From the NCBI RefSeq assembly GCF_002811955.1, contig NZ_NPEF01000063.1:1-16641 (forward strand): a DNA stretch of 16,641 bases. Direction: 5' to 3'. A program made the position numbers and the translations under genes. Under the pieces are notes generated by a model that did no database searches, had not been told where the DNA came from, and saw only the letters and a program-made list of their open reading frames with translations. Shown one piece after another: positions 1-7,660 of this stretch. The stretch comes from Leptospira ellisii (GTDB lineage: Bacteria > Spirochaetota > Leptospiria > Leptospirales > Leptospiraceae). Numbering within the stretch: position 1 is the stretch's first letter; the number at the start of each line of letters is the position of its first letter.

Positions 1-75
1 TATCAGTGGCTGAAGGATAGGAGCGGAATTACGAGTCTAAGCGCGCATTCGGAAAAAGGATCGGAGAGAACGAAG
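1..75. repeat. Left arm of a perfect 75-bp inverted repeat
   Basis: Bases 1-75 are the exact reverse complement of 377-451; base 76 against 376 is the first mismatch. The arm begins at the first base of the window, so the repeat may continue outside it. The spacer (76-376) holds one small ORF. It is either a genuine inverted repeat at which assembly stopped, or a fold-back assembly artefact at a contig end; the sequence alone cannot decide. Confidence 0.93.
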
Positions 76-76
76 A

Positions 77-322
77 TTGGAAAGCGTTCGTATGCTCGGC
101 TGGGAATACGTGGACGTGCGGATCGTGGACATTCGGAATAAAAAAGAAAGGGTTCAGATGGAAGCCGAAGAAAACAACATCCGCTTGGAATTCACTTCTC
201 AGGAGCAGGAGCGGGTCAAGGAACTGCTGGCGAGGTATTCGCACACAACCATCTTTGGAAGAATTTTTGCGTTGATTCTCGACTTTTTAGATTGGCTCAA
301 ACGATTTTTCCAAAAAAAGTAA
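77..322 (+). CDS. Small hypothetical protein between inverted-repeat arms
   Basis: An 81-residue ORF that I do not recognise. The middle is charged and probably helical (Glu/Lys/Arg-rich, residues 22-52). The C-terminal 25 residues form a hydrophobic to amphipathic stretch (IFGRIFALILDFLDW) ending in a basic tail, suggesting membrane association. The TTG at 77 has a GGAGAG-like ribosome site at 63-68, inside the repeat arm. An ATG at 92 with GGAAAG at 79-84 is equally acceptable and would give 76 residues. The frame stays open upstream to a stop at 38-40. If the left repeat arm is an assembly fold-back, the real gene may continue upstream into sequence not shown. It ends 222 nt before lipL32 on the same strand. 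No function is proposed. Confidence 0.45.
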   Translation: MESVRMLGWEYVDVRIVDIRNKKERVQMEAEENNIRLEFTSQEQERVKELLARYSHTTIFGRIFALILDFLDWLKRFFQKK

Positions 323-376
323 GGGAAACCGTAGTACAGCTTCCCGCTACCGAGGCAGACTCTTACCGGAAAGATC

Positions 377-451
377 CTTCGTTCTCTCCGATCCTTTTTC
401 CGAATGCGCGCTTAGACTCGTAATTCCGCTCCTATCCTTCAGCCACTGATA
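377..451. repeat. Right arm of the 75-bp inverted repeat
   Basis: Exact reverse complement of 1-75. It ends 93 bp before the lipL32 start codon and about 40 bp before the candidate -35, so the lipL32 promoter itself is outside the repeat. A paired structure would put about 300 nt, including the small ORF at 77-322, in its loop. Confidence 0.93.
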
Positions 452-487
452 GAAATTGTTCGCTTTCAGGCAAAAAATTATCCAATA

Positions 488-520
488 TTGATTTACAAAA
501 AGCTCCGGAGTTCATACCGT
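488..520 (+). promoter_or_regulatory. Candidate lipL32 promoter
   Basis: The AT-rich stretch upstream of lipL32 contains TTTACA at 492-497, with TACCGT at 515-520 (17-bp spacer) or CATACC at 513-518 (15-bp spacer). TTGATT at 488-493 is an alternative -35. The match to sigma-70 consensus is only fair, so the hexamers are tentative. The presence of a promoter here is expected because lipL32 is a strongly expressed gene with its own terminator. Confidence 0.35.
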
Positions 521-533
521 GATCTTCCTAACC

Positions 534-1363
<830 letters not shown>

Positions 1364-1400
1364 TTTTTACTTAGAAGCTAAACAGTTTCTATAAGGTGAA

Positions 1401-1426
1401 AAGCCACCGCAAGGTGGCTTTTTTTT
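1401..1426 (+). terminator. lipL32 Rho-independent terminator
   Basis: Perfect 8-bp stem AAGCCACC (1401-1408) and GGTGGCTT (1413-1420) closed by a GCAA tetraloop and followed by a T-run to 1426. It lies 37 nt after the lipL32 stop codon. Confidence 0.93.
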
Positions 1427-1583
1427 GTCCTCTTCTTCGCGCACTCCGCAAAAATACATTCCAAAATCGAAATATGCGTTTAGAAACCCAAATTCTAGGT
1501 TGCAAGCGCCGCAAACCCGTCCTATAATCGAACCGCGTTTCTTTGCCGAATCCGACGTTCTTCCGGCGGATCCCCAACAAAAC

Positions 1584-1690
1584 CGAACGAAAATTTCCAA
1601 ACGACGTTCGATAGGGAGGAATTTCTGTTTTCAACGACGGAAACGGGTTTCTTTCTGACTTAGAAACGAAAATAATTCGAACAAACGTTC
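1584..1690 (+). promoter_or_regulatory. Palindromes upstream of acyl-CoA dehydrogenase
   Basis: The gap between the lipL32 terminator and the next gene (1427-1705) holds no convincing ORF. It does hold short inverted repeats: CGAACG 1584-1589 with CGTTCG 1605-1610; GTTTCT 1647-1652 with AGAAAC 1662-1667; and GAAC-AAAC-GTTC at 1679-1690, just before the ribosome site AAAGGA (1693-1698). AATAAT at 1671-1676 could be a -10, with a weak -35 near 1648. The arrangement is compatible with a dimeric repressor, such as the TetR-type regulators common on fatty-acid oxidation genes, but no regulator is visible here. Confidence 0.3.
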
Positions 1691-1705
1691 ACAAAGGATA
1701 ACGAA

Positions 1706-3463
1706 ATGATCGAAAACAATTACTTTTTGGAGAACTCGGATCTCGCCGAGAATTTCCGATCCATCGTGGATTGGAAGGAAATCATAGACGGATTCGAAGG
1801 CGATTTCCACGATCATAAGGAATATCAGAAAAACGGACGCGAAGAATTGTCCATGGCGCCCGGTTCCTACGAAGATGCATTAGAATATTATAAATCGATT
1901 TTAGAGTCCGGAGGAGATATCGCCGGAAAACAGATCGCCCCGCTCGCCAAAGAAATGGATCTGGAGGGCTTAAAGTATTCCTCCGGGAAGGTTTCCTTTC
2001 CGGAAACGATGACGCGCGGAATCAATCAGGTCAAGGAAGCGGGAATTCTGCCGTACAGCATCGGAAGAAAACACGGGGGACTCGGAATTCCCGCCACGGT
2101 TCAAACGATGATGATGGAACTTTTTTCCAGAGCCGACGGCTCTTTCGCGATCGCATTGGGATGCCTCAATCTCGCGGAAACCATAGAACGTTTCGGATCC
2201 AAGGAAATGATCGACGAATACGTCCCGCGGATGGCGAGAGGGGAACTGTTCGGCGCGATGGCTCTCACCGAACCCAACTACGGGTCCGATCTTCCCAATT
2301 TGCAGACCAAGGCGGTAAAGGACGCGGACGGGGTTTGGCGTCTAACGGGCGCTAAACGATTCATCACACACGGATGCGGTTTCGGTGAGATTCCCGCGGT
2401 GATTCTGACCCTTGCGAGAACGGGAGCGCCTACGAGCGGTGCGAGAGGGCTTTCCTTTTTTCTCGTGAAAAGCGCGGACGTATTCATCGCAGGGATCGAA
2501 AAAAAAATGGGGCTCCATTGTTCCCCCACCTGCGAAGTCGTCTACGAGAACACTCCCGGCGTTCTGATCGGAGAGGAAGGATACGGTTTGGTGCGCTATT
2601 CCATGGCGATGATGAACGGGGCGCGTTTGTCGATCGCTGCGCAAGCGATGGGAATCGCCACCGCAGCGTATACGGAAGCCAAAAAATACGCGTCGGAACG
2701 AGAGCAATTCGGCAAAACGATCCAGAACATTCCTGCCGTAAAGAAGATGTTGTCCTCTATGGACCGTGAGATCGCCGGAATGAGGGCCGTTTTGTTTGAA
2801 GCGTCTCGTTCGATCGACTTGTATCACTGGAGATCCGAACGGATGAAAGAGGAAGGGATCGACGAACGCGAGATCAAAAAGGACGAAACGATCCGCAAAT
2901 GGGAAAAGTTGGCCAACCTTTTTACTCCATTATCGAAATATTATATTACGGAACACGCAAATAAGATCGCGTACGACGGATTACAGATCCACGGGGGCGC
3001 CGGATTCACCTACGACTACGACATCTCCCGAATCTACAGGGACGTACGGATTACGAACATCTACGAAGGAACCACACAACTTCAGGTGGTGGCGGCGATC
3101 GGTGGAATCGTATCCGGAATGACTCCGAAAGGACATCTGCGTCAGTACTTCGACGAGGAGCTCTCCCGTTTTTCCGCTTCCGCGCAGCTTTTGGAAAACA
3201 AGGAAAGTCTGGAGAAAATCGTGGAATCGTATTCTTCGATCGAAAACTCTCTGTTACGCGACGAAGTCGCGTTCGAAGTGGTCCAATCCGCCGCCCGCGT
3301 TCTGATCGGTTTACTTTTGGAACGGGGCGCGTCCCGACTCAAGGCGGAAGCAGGGGTAAAACGGGAACTTCTTGCGAGGGAATACAACGCTGAATCCAAA
3401 TCGATTCTCGCCGCAAACACGATCGAGATCGAAAACCGACGGGGAATTCCCGCGCTCGCGTAA
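1706..3463 (+). CDS. Acyl-CoA dehydrogenase, long form
   Basis: A 585-residue FAD-dependent acyl-CoA dehydrogenase, expected to catalyse alpha,beta-dehydrogenation of acyl-CoA thioesters, the first step of beta-oxidation, which is the carbon and energy source of leptospires. An N-terminal extension of about 60 residues precedes the helical N-domain. The central beta domain carries the flavin/substrate motif [16 protein letters not shown] near residues 186-201. The C-domain has the RxQFGKxIQ-type segment ([10 protein letters not shown]), [17 protein letters not shown] and IYEGTTQLQ, whose Glu454 is the expected catalytic base. About 110 extra C-terminal residues are helical, as in the long-form subfamily. 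The ATG at 1706 has AAAGGA 7 nt upstream. Chain-length specificity cannot be read from sequence. No electron-transfer flavoprotein gene is adjacent. The gene appears to stand alone, ending at a hairpin. Confidence 0.93.
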   Translation: MIENNYFLENSDLAENFRSIVDWKEIIDGFEGDFHDHKEYQKNGREELSMAPGSYEDALEYYKSILESGGDIAGKQIAPLAKEMDLEGLKYSSGKVSFPETMTRGINQVKEAGILPYSIGRKHGGLGIPATVQTMMMELFSRADGSFAIALGCLNLAETIERFGSKEMIDEYVPRMARGELFGAMALTEPNYGSDLPNLQTKAVKDADGVWRLTGAKRFITHGCGFGEIPAVILTLARTGAPTSGARGLSFFLVKSADVFIAGIEKKMGLHCSPTCEVVYENTPGVLIGEEGYGLVRYSMAMMNGARLSIAAQAMGIATAAYTEAKKYASEREQFGKTIQNIPAVKKMLSSMDREIAGMRAVLFEASRSIDLYHWRSERMKEEGIDEREIKKDETIRKWEKLANLFTPLSKYYITEHANKIAYDGLQIHGGAGFTYDYDISRIYRDVRITNIYEGTTQLQVVAAIGGIVSGMTPKGHLRQYFDEELSRFSASAQLLENKESLEKIVESYSSIENSLLRDEVAFEVVQSAARVLIGLLLERGASRLKAEAGVKRELLAREYNAESKSILAANTIEIENRRGIPALA

Positions 3464-3472
3464 AATCGTAAA

Positions 3473-3502
3473 GCGGAAAGATCGTTTCCGCGTTTATCTT
3501 TT
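3473..3502 (+). terminator. Hairpin between convergent genes
   Basis: Stem GCGGAAA (3473-3479) and TTTCCGC (3485-3491) with loop GATCG, followed by an interrupted T-rich tail (GTTTATCTTTTTT). It terminates the acyl-CoA dehydrogenase. The minus-strand gene ends at 3503 and its transcript could use the same stem, with a weaker T tract, so the element may act in both directions. Confidence 0.6.
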
Positions 3503-4162
3503 TTAGTTCGCTCCTATGGATTCGATCCGGTCGGATTCTAGGACGCGAACTCCGGATGGATTTTTTTCCGCGATCCGCAGCATTGCCTTGGCCACGGTCC
3601 TTCCGTGAATGGATCTGTATTTACGGATTCCGCCGAGCAGAAACGGATTGATCAGCTTCGCCAAAAGATGACCGGCGGTTTCCCCGGGTCTGAATTCCTC
3701 CCGTTCCCCCTCCAACAACGAAGGTCTGAAAATTCCTAAGAACGAAAATCCGATCGTCTCCAGATCGCGCTCGGTCTCCCCTTTGACACGATTGTAGAAT
3801 ACGATCGACTTAGGATCGGCGCCGAGCGCGCTCACCACGAGAAAGGAGGAAGCGCCTTTGTCCTTTGCGAGCCGTGCGGTTTTTAATACGAAATCGTGAT
3901 CCACCCGTTTGAAATTCTCCCGGCTGCCCGCTTTAGAGATGGTGGTTCCCAGGGAACAAAAAACGTCCGTAATTCCGGAAGGGATATCGGAAACGGATAA
4001 CGTATCGAAATCGCGGACGATTTCCTTCGCTCCGGAGACCGTCCCCTCCCTACGAACGAGCGCGTAAACCTCGGAATAACTTCCGGAAGCGAGGGCCTCT
4101 TCGACCAGATACCTTCCGATCAAACCGGTCGCCCCCGCGATCAAAGCTGCTTTATGACTCAT
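3503..4162 (-). CDS. Atypical SDR, TIP30/HTATIP2-like NAD(P)-binding protein
   Basis: A 219-residue Rossmann-fold protein. The N-terminal dinucleotide loop is GATGLIG (residues 10-16). A Ser/Tyr/Lys set typical of short-chain dehydrogenases is present: Ser111 in VVSALGA, and Tyr123 and Lys127 in YNRVK. The segment FRPSLLEGEREEFRPGE (145-161) is characteristic of the HTATIP2/TIP30-type atypical SDRs. These small proteins bind NADP(H), but their substrate is generally unknown, so no reaction is assigned. The start at 4162 is supported by AGAGGA directly upstream (short spacing) and GGGAG a little farther away. The gene is divergent from the adenylate cyclase, with a 53-nt shared gap, and convergent with the acyl-CoA dehydrogenase. 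Confidence 0.85.
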   Translation of the reverse strand: MSHKAALIAGATGLIGRYLVEEALASGSYSEVYALVRREGTVSGAKEIVRDFDTLSVSDIPSGITDVFCSLGTTISKAGSRENFKRVDHDFVLKTARLAKDKGASSFLVVSALGADPKSIVFYNRVKGETERDLETIGFSFLGIFRPSLLEGEREEFRPGETAGHLLAKLINPFLLGGIRKYRSIHGRTVAKAMLRIAEKNPSGVRVLESDRIESIGAN

Positions 4163-4215
4163 ATCCTCTTTCTTCTCCCGGAACTTTCCGGAAAGGATCG
4201 TTCCTATCCGATTTT

Positions 4216-5634
4216 ATGAAAGAATTTTTTTTCAAAAGCGACGCCTCTCTTCGGAATGGATTGATCTCGGAACCCGAAATTTCTATCTTGAACTTTGTGA
4301 ATCTATTTCAATCGATCAAAAACGCGCTTCGGATTTTGGATCGTAAATCGATGCCCGAGTCTGTTCTGGAAGTGTTGAACGCTGAGGAAAGACATGGAAT
4401 CATCATCACCAACTACTTCCGTTATCTGATCTCTTTTTTTTTCGCGATCCAGGTGATCGCCAACCTCGAATCGGGTAGTAAAACCACGAATCTGATCGCA
4501 CTCGGAATTTACGTCCTGTTGACCGTGACCCACACGATCGTAATACGGACCTGTCCGACTTCGGTGATCTCCTTTTTCAACTATCTGACTTTGATCGCGG
4601 AATACGTTCTGATACTTTTGATATTATTGTATTACACGTATTCGATTCCGAACGTGGATCTGGGATTCACCTTAAAAAATCCGATCAATCTCTTTTTCCT
4701 GTTTCCCATCGTCTATTCCCTGCTCCAATTCAGGATCCGCTTTGTTTACATCGGGCTTTTCAGTTTTTACGCGATCTACTTCACGATTTTCTGGATCGGT
4801 TTGCAGTATGGGAGTCTTACCTTCGCATCCAATTGGGGAGAATACGTGAGCGGACCCGCGGTTTTGCTGGAGGATATCGTTACCGGAAAACCGGGATTGT
4901 ATTTCTGCTTTTCCGCGGTCATATCTATGGGGATTTATAGGACCGTTTCGATGGTTCGCAGAATCGGAATCGCGGAAGGACAAAAGACGGAACTGTCGCG
5001 TTACTTCTCCCCGAAGATCGTAAACGAGATGATGGAGAATCCGAAGACGTTACAGAGCGGAAATCGCCAGACCGTAAGCATCCTTTTTTTGGACATTAGG
5101 AACTTCACCTCCATGTCCGAACAAATGGATCCTAAGGATCTAAGCCAGCTTCTATCAGAATTCCGTAATATTATGATGGAGTGCGTCTTCGAGAACAACG
5201 GTACACTCGACAAATACATTGGAGACGCGGTGATGGCCACGTTCGGAACGCCTCATCCCTCCCCTTCGGCGGAGGTGGACGCAAGAAACGCGGTGGGCTG
5301 CGGGGTCATCATGCAAAAGCGCCTTTCCGAATGGAACTTTCAGAGAAAATCCGAGGGAAAACTTCCCATCAGCATCGGAATCGGCATTCATACCGGAGAG
5401 GTGTTTGCGGGAAACATAGGCAACGAACTTCATCGCGAATACACCGTCATCGGAGACGCGGTCAACACCGCCTCTCGAATCGAATCCCTTTGCAAGGTTT
5501 TGAAAAAATCGTTTTTGATATCCAAGGACACCATGGAATTGTTAGGCGGCAAATACACTCTCAATAAAATGCCCCGCGTAAAGGTAAAGGGCAAGGAAGA
5601 ACCCCTTCAAGTCTACGAAGTCATGTGGAGCTGA
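4216..5634 (+). CDS. Membrane-bound class III adenylate cyclase
   Basis: A 472-residue protein converting ATP to cAMP. After a short cytoplasmic N-terminus come about six membrane helices (roughly residues 62-250), an unnamed sensor/anchor region. A short linker (EGQKTELSRYFSPKIV) leads into a C-terminal cyclase domain of about 190 residues. Catalytic residues are visible: metal-binding Asp293 (FLDIRNFT) and Asp337 (KYIGDAVMATFG), purine-specifying Lys333 and Asp414, and transition-state Asn417 and Arg421 (NTASR). The Lys/Asp pair favours ATP over GTP. All catalytic positions are intact, so a homodimer should be active. The start is not firm: the ATG at 4216 lacks a close ribosome site (AAGGA lies about 18 nt upstream), and a TTG at 4261 is an in-frame alternative. 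Several such cyclases are typical of leptospires. The input signal is unknown. Confidence 0.92.
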   Translation: MKEFFFKSDASLRNGLISEPEISILNFVNLFQSIKNALRILDRKSMPESVLEVLNAEERHGIIITNYFRYLISFFFAIQVIANLESGSKTTNLIALGIYVLLTVTHTIVIRTCPTSVISFFNYLTLIAEYVLILLILLYYTYSIPNVDLGFTLKNPINLFFLFPIVYSLLQFRIRFVYIGLFSFYAIYFTIFWIGLQYGSLTFASNWGEYVSGPAVLLEDIVTGKPGLYFCFSAVISMGIYRTVSMVRRIGIAEGQKTELSRYFSPKIVNEMMENPKTLQSGNRQTVSILFLDIRNFTSMSEQMDPKDLSQLLSEFRNIMMECVFENNGTLDKYIGDAVMATFGTPHPSPSAEVDARNAVGCGVIMQKRLSEWNFQRKSEGKLPISIGIGIHTGEVFAGNIGNELHREYTVIGDAVNTASRIESLCKVLKKSFLISKDTMELLGGKYTLNKMPRVKVKGKEEPLQVYEVMWS

Positions 5635-5645
5635 GCGCCCCATAG

Positions 5646-5713
5646 GAAGCGAAGCTATCACGAGCAGCGAAGCGTCGCGAGTGATTCTCCTACGAAAGTA
5701 GGAGATCATCCTG
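5646..5713. repeat. Palindromic intergenic element
   Basis: A compact structured region after the cyclase gene. TCTCCTAC (5686-5693), a GAAA tetraloop and GTAGGAGA (5698-5705) form a perfect 8-bp stem. Just upstream, ATCAC (5656-5660) and GTGAT (5681-5685) flank a partly self-complementary AGCGAAGCGTCGC-rich stretch, and AGCGAAGC occurs twice (5648-5655 and 5667-5674). No T-run follows, so it is a poor terminator. It resembles a dispersed, palindromic intergenic repeat, but only one copy lies in this window. Confidence 0.5.
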
Positions 5714-5724
5714 AGCGATAGAAC

Positions 5725-6209
5725 TCAAGACGAGCCGTTTCGAAACGTATAAACCTTACGAATCAAATCCTTCATTTCGAAAAATTCTCCGGAAGAATAG
5801 ATCAAAGCATCGGTCGATTGAGCGATATGACCTTCCAAAGAATCCACCGCGAGCCAATCCTCCTCCTGAATGCTCAGGGGATCGACCGCCACTCCTTACA
5901 TTTGAACGGAACTTCGGATCCAATCCGACATTTTTTTCGCTTTGGAATCGGCAGGTTCCCCTTCGAGAACTTCGAGAATCGCCTCTTTCGTTTCTTCAAA
6001 GACCGGATCTCCCGAGGGATGATAAAAAACGGAAAACGGTTTCTTTTTCGGATGATAACGGACTTCCAATTCGAAGGAATCGGGAGACGAGAACTTTCGT
6101 TCGTATTTCGGATCGGGATCCCAATAAGATCCTTCCTCGAAAAATTCCTCGATCTCTTTCGGCTGGATGCGGAGTTTTTTTTGAAGAATAAGAAAATGCT
6201 AACGCTCAT
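5725..6209 (-). pseudogene. Broken hypothetical gene (frameshift plus in-frame stop)
   Basis: Read on the minus strand, the frame ending at TAA 5896-5898 encodes protein-like sequence (IQPKEIEEFFEEGSYWDPDP ... ADSKAKKMSDWIRSSVQM). It lacks a normal start: the only nearby ATG (6207-6209) is in another frame, and one extra A in the A8 tract (plus-strand T8, 6175-6182) would join the two, giving 104 residues. In the same frame, immediately after the TAA, a GTG at 5890-5892 opens a further 55-residue segment (VDPLSIQEEDWLAV ... MKDLIRKVYTF) ending at 5725. AAGGAG spans the stop, so the second part could be a separate tiny gene. I favour one decayed gene of about 160 residues, but two short genes, an ATT start for the first part, or a sequencing error in the homopolymer cannot be excluded. 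I do not recognise the protein family. Confidence 0.55.
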
Positions 6210-6290
6210 GGAATCGATTCAAAACCCTCTTACGGTAAGAAACAGTCCTGTTCTTAAGAATTGATTCGAAAACGGGATCGATTAGGGCCG

Positions 6291-6322
6291 AAGGAAGGAA
6301 GGAAGGAAGGAAGGAAGGAAGG
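6291..6322. repeat. (AAGG)8 tetranucleotide microsatellite
   Basis: Eight uninterrupted AAGG units. It lies 82 bp upstream of the minus-strand ATG at 6209 and about 215 bp upstream of the plus-strand MepB-family gene, so unit-number changes would alter promoter spacing between divergent genes rather than a coding frame. Confidence 0.97.
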
Positions 6323-6537
6323 ACCGACGGCGGATTGTAGGAACTACTATGCGTGATTTTCGGATTGAATTTTATACGATTTTGTGTTAGGAAAAAATCC
6401 GCAGAAATTCCCGCGGACCCGCCTCCACCACCCAATCCAGGGCGGGGCTCCTCCTTATACACGGAGGATGAACGTAATTCCGACAAACAAGATAAACCCC
6501 CGGATTCTAATTTTCAACCCGGCCAGAGGGGGACAAG
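6323..6537. other. GC-rich structured gap upstream of the MepB-family gene
   Basis: Together with 6210-6322 this makes about 330 bases without a convincing gene. It contains small hairpins: TCCGC with GCGGA around 6399-6417, and TCCTCC (6449-6454) with GGAGGA (6463-6468). Between them is a C-rich stretch (CCTCCACCACCCAATCC). In the forward frames it would encode only a Pro/Gly-rich string, which does not look like a protein. TTATAC near 6370 could be a -10, but no good -35 is visible. Confidence 0.4.
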
Positions 6538-6547
6538 ATGACTCTGA

Positions 6548-7081
6548 ATGCAGAAAAAAAGATCGGTGTCGAACGCGCTTCCTCCAAGTTTACGGGAAAT
6601 CAATTCCCTCTTCTCGAAAAATTGCGGCTTAGAAATCGAAGATTACCGGATAGAAAAGGAAAGCTCCGATTATAATGCGGCCTTCTTTTCTTTGGACGGA
6701 CAACGAATCGTCTTTCGATCGGCGAAAATCACTCCCAAAAAGATAGGCATGTTCGTCACTCTTTGGAAAAGAAATAAAAACGGAATCACGATCCCTTTTC
6801 ATAAAAGTGATCCTGTCGATCTCATCGTAGTCGAGGTCAAAAAATCCGATCGAATCGGACACTTTCTTTTTAACAAAAAAATTCTTATGGATCAGGGGAT
6901 TATCTCCTCCGTTAAGGAAGGGAAAAGAGGATTTAGAATTTACCCTCCTTGGGAAACGACCGCCAATCGTCAAGCCGCCGCCTCCCAGATTTGGCAATCG
7001 CTCTGTTTTTTTGAACATAAGAGACCGAATACGGACGATCGAACGCGTCTGAAAGAATTAACCGGTCTCAACGTTCGATAG
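6548..7081 (+). CDS. MepB-family protein (orphan)
   Basis: A 177-residue protein resembling the MepB family, named from the third gene of the staphylococcal mepRAB efflux operon; its biochemical role is unknown. Family hallmarks are YNAAFFSLDGQRIVFRSAKI (residues 42-61), FVTLWKR (69-75), a central DLIVVEV strand, FLFNKKIL, IISSVKEGKRGFRIYPPW (118-135) and a late WQ. The start is uncertain. A GAGGGGG ribosome site (about 6525-6531) is well spaced from an ATG at 6538, which is in another frame; removing one A from the A7 run (6554-6560) would join that start to this frame. The ATG at 6548 needs no correction but sits about 16 nt from the ribosome site. No MepA-type MATE pump or MarR-type MepR is nearby, so the efflux link cannot be carried over. 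Confidence 0.85.
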   Translation: MQKKRSVSNALPPSLREINSLFSKNCGLEIEDYRIEKESSDYNAAFFSLDGQRIVFRSAKITPKKIGMFVTLWKRNKNGITIPFHKSDPVDLIVVEVKKSDRIGHFLFNKKILMDQGIISSVKEGKRGFRIYPPWETTANRQAAASQIWQSLCFFEHKRPNTDDRTRLKELTGLNVR

Positions 7082-7090
7082 TTCTTCACA

Positions 7091-7109
7091 AAGCGGACCT
7101 TCCGTTTTT
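7091..7109 (+). terminator. Short hairpin after the MepB-family gene
   Basis: AAGCGGA (7091-7097), loop CCT, then TCCGTTT (7101-7107) pair over 7 positions with one G-U, running into a T5 tract (7105-7109) 10 nt after the stop codon. The stem is short, so this is only a probable terminator. From here to 7252 I see no gene; GGCTTCCC is repeated in tandem at 7202-7217. Confidence 0.4.
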
Positions 7110-7252
7110 ATCAAAGGAGGATCGGATCCCGGCGTTTGCTGAAAAAAATTTCCCGGAGAGAAATATCGAAAGACGTAAAAGCACCGAGTAACTCTGCAAA
7201 AGGCTTCCCGGCTTCCCTATGGTCGTCTATCGGAGGAAGACTCCTAATCGAA

Positions 7253-7597
7253 TTACTTCTTGCCGATCTTTTCCAATTCCTTTCCGATCTGTCCGGTGAG
7301 AATGTAAAAATACATCACCCAATCCCCCATAAAGGATTTAAAAGGATAGGTAAAGGTAGCGGGACGGTTTTTCTCCACGAAAAAATGTCCGATCCAAGCG
7401 AAGAAGTATCCGGAAAACAAAGCAGCAAAGATATAATAGGGATTGAGATTGACGATCGCGGCCAAAATCCATCCGATCGCGAACGACGTGCCGATAAAAT
7501 GAAGCGCTCGGTTTACGGGATGCGAATGTTCCCCCAAATAAAAGGGCCAGAATTCCTTGAAAGTGGTGTAGGTTTTAGGTGCAGTTTCCGATGTCAT
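7253..7597 (-). CDS. Mpo1-like (DUF962) membrane protein
   Basis: A 114-residue integral membrane protein of the DUF962/Mpo1 family. Yeast Mpo1 is an Fe(II)-dependent dioxygenase acting in alpha-oxidation of 2-hydroxy fatty acids; bacterial members are mostly uncharacterised. The conserved histidine-rich loop is HSHPVNRALHFIG (residues 24-36) and the second motif is GHFFVEKNRPATF (70-82), followed by YPFKSFMGDW. Candidate iron ligands are therefore His24, His26, His33 and His71. Hydrophobic segments fall near residues 35-50, 54-70 and 92-103. I start at the ATG at 7597 because AGAGGA lies about 10 nt upstream; an in-frame TTG at 7645 would add 16 unlikely residues. It lies 63 nt downstream of the photolyase on the same strand and is probably cotranscribed with it. 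A link to membrane fatty-acid turnover is inference from the family only. Confidence 0.88.
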   Translation of the reverse strand: MTSETAPKTYTTFKEFWPFYLGEHSHPVNRALHFIGTSFAIGWILAAIVNLNPYYIFAALFSGYFFAWIGHFFVEKNRPATFTYPFKSFMGDWVMYFYILTGQIGKELEKIGKK

Positions 7598-7660
7598 AGT
7601 CCGTTCATCCTCTTTTTTATCCGATCCTAACCTCGACGGATTCAAAATGCAAGCAAAGAT

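Noticed and set aside
1425..1658. Open frame after the lipL32 terminator
   Set aside because: It begins in the T-run of the terminator, is Arg/Pro/Ser-rich and has no ribosome site; the opposite-strand frames here are equally unconvincing.
2342..2827. A 161-codon minus-strand frame inside the acyl-CoA dehydrogenase
   Set aside because: It lies opposite conserved catalytic-domain sequence and the product is Arg/His-rich without motifs.
5686..5705. Terminator for the adenylate cyclase
   Set aside because: The stem is perfect but no T-run follows on either strand, so it is listed as a repeat element instead.
5818..6264. A 148-codon plus-strand frame
   Set aside because: It is the complement of the broken minus-strand gene; the product is Phe/Arg-rich and low in sequence sense.
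6291..6322. Possible CRISPR-like repeat
   Set aside because: It is a simple tetranucleotide run without spacers, and no cas gene is present.
6199..6486. Minus-strand frame through the (AAGG)8 repeat
   Set aside because: Most of the product is repeat-derived (PSFL repeats) and Gly-rich; there is no ribosome site or family resemblance.
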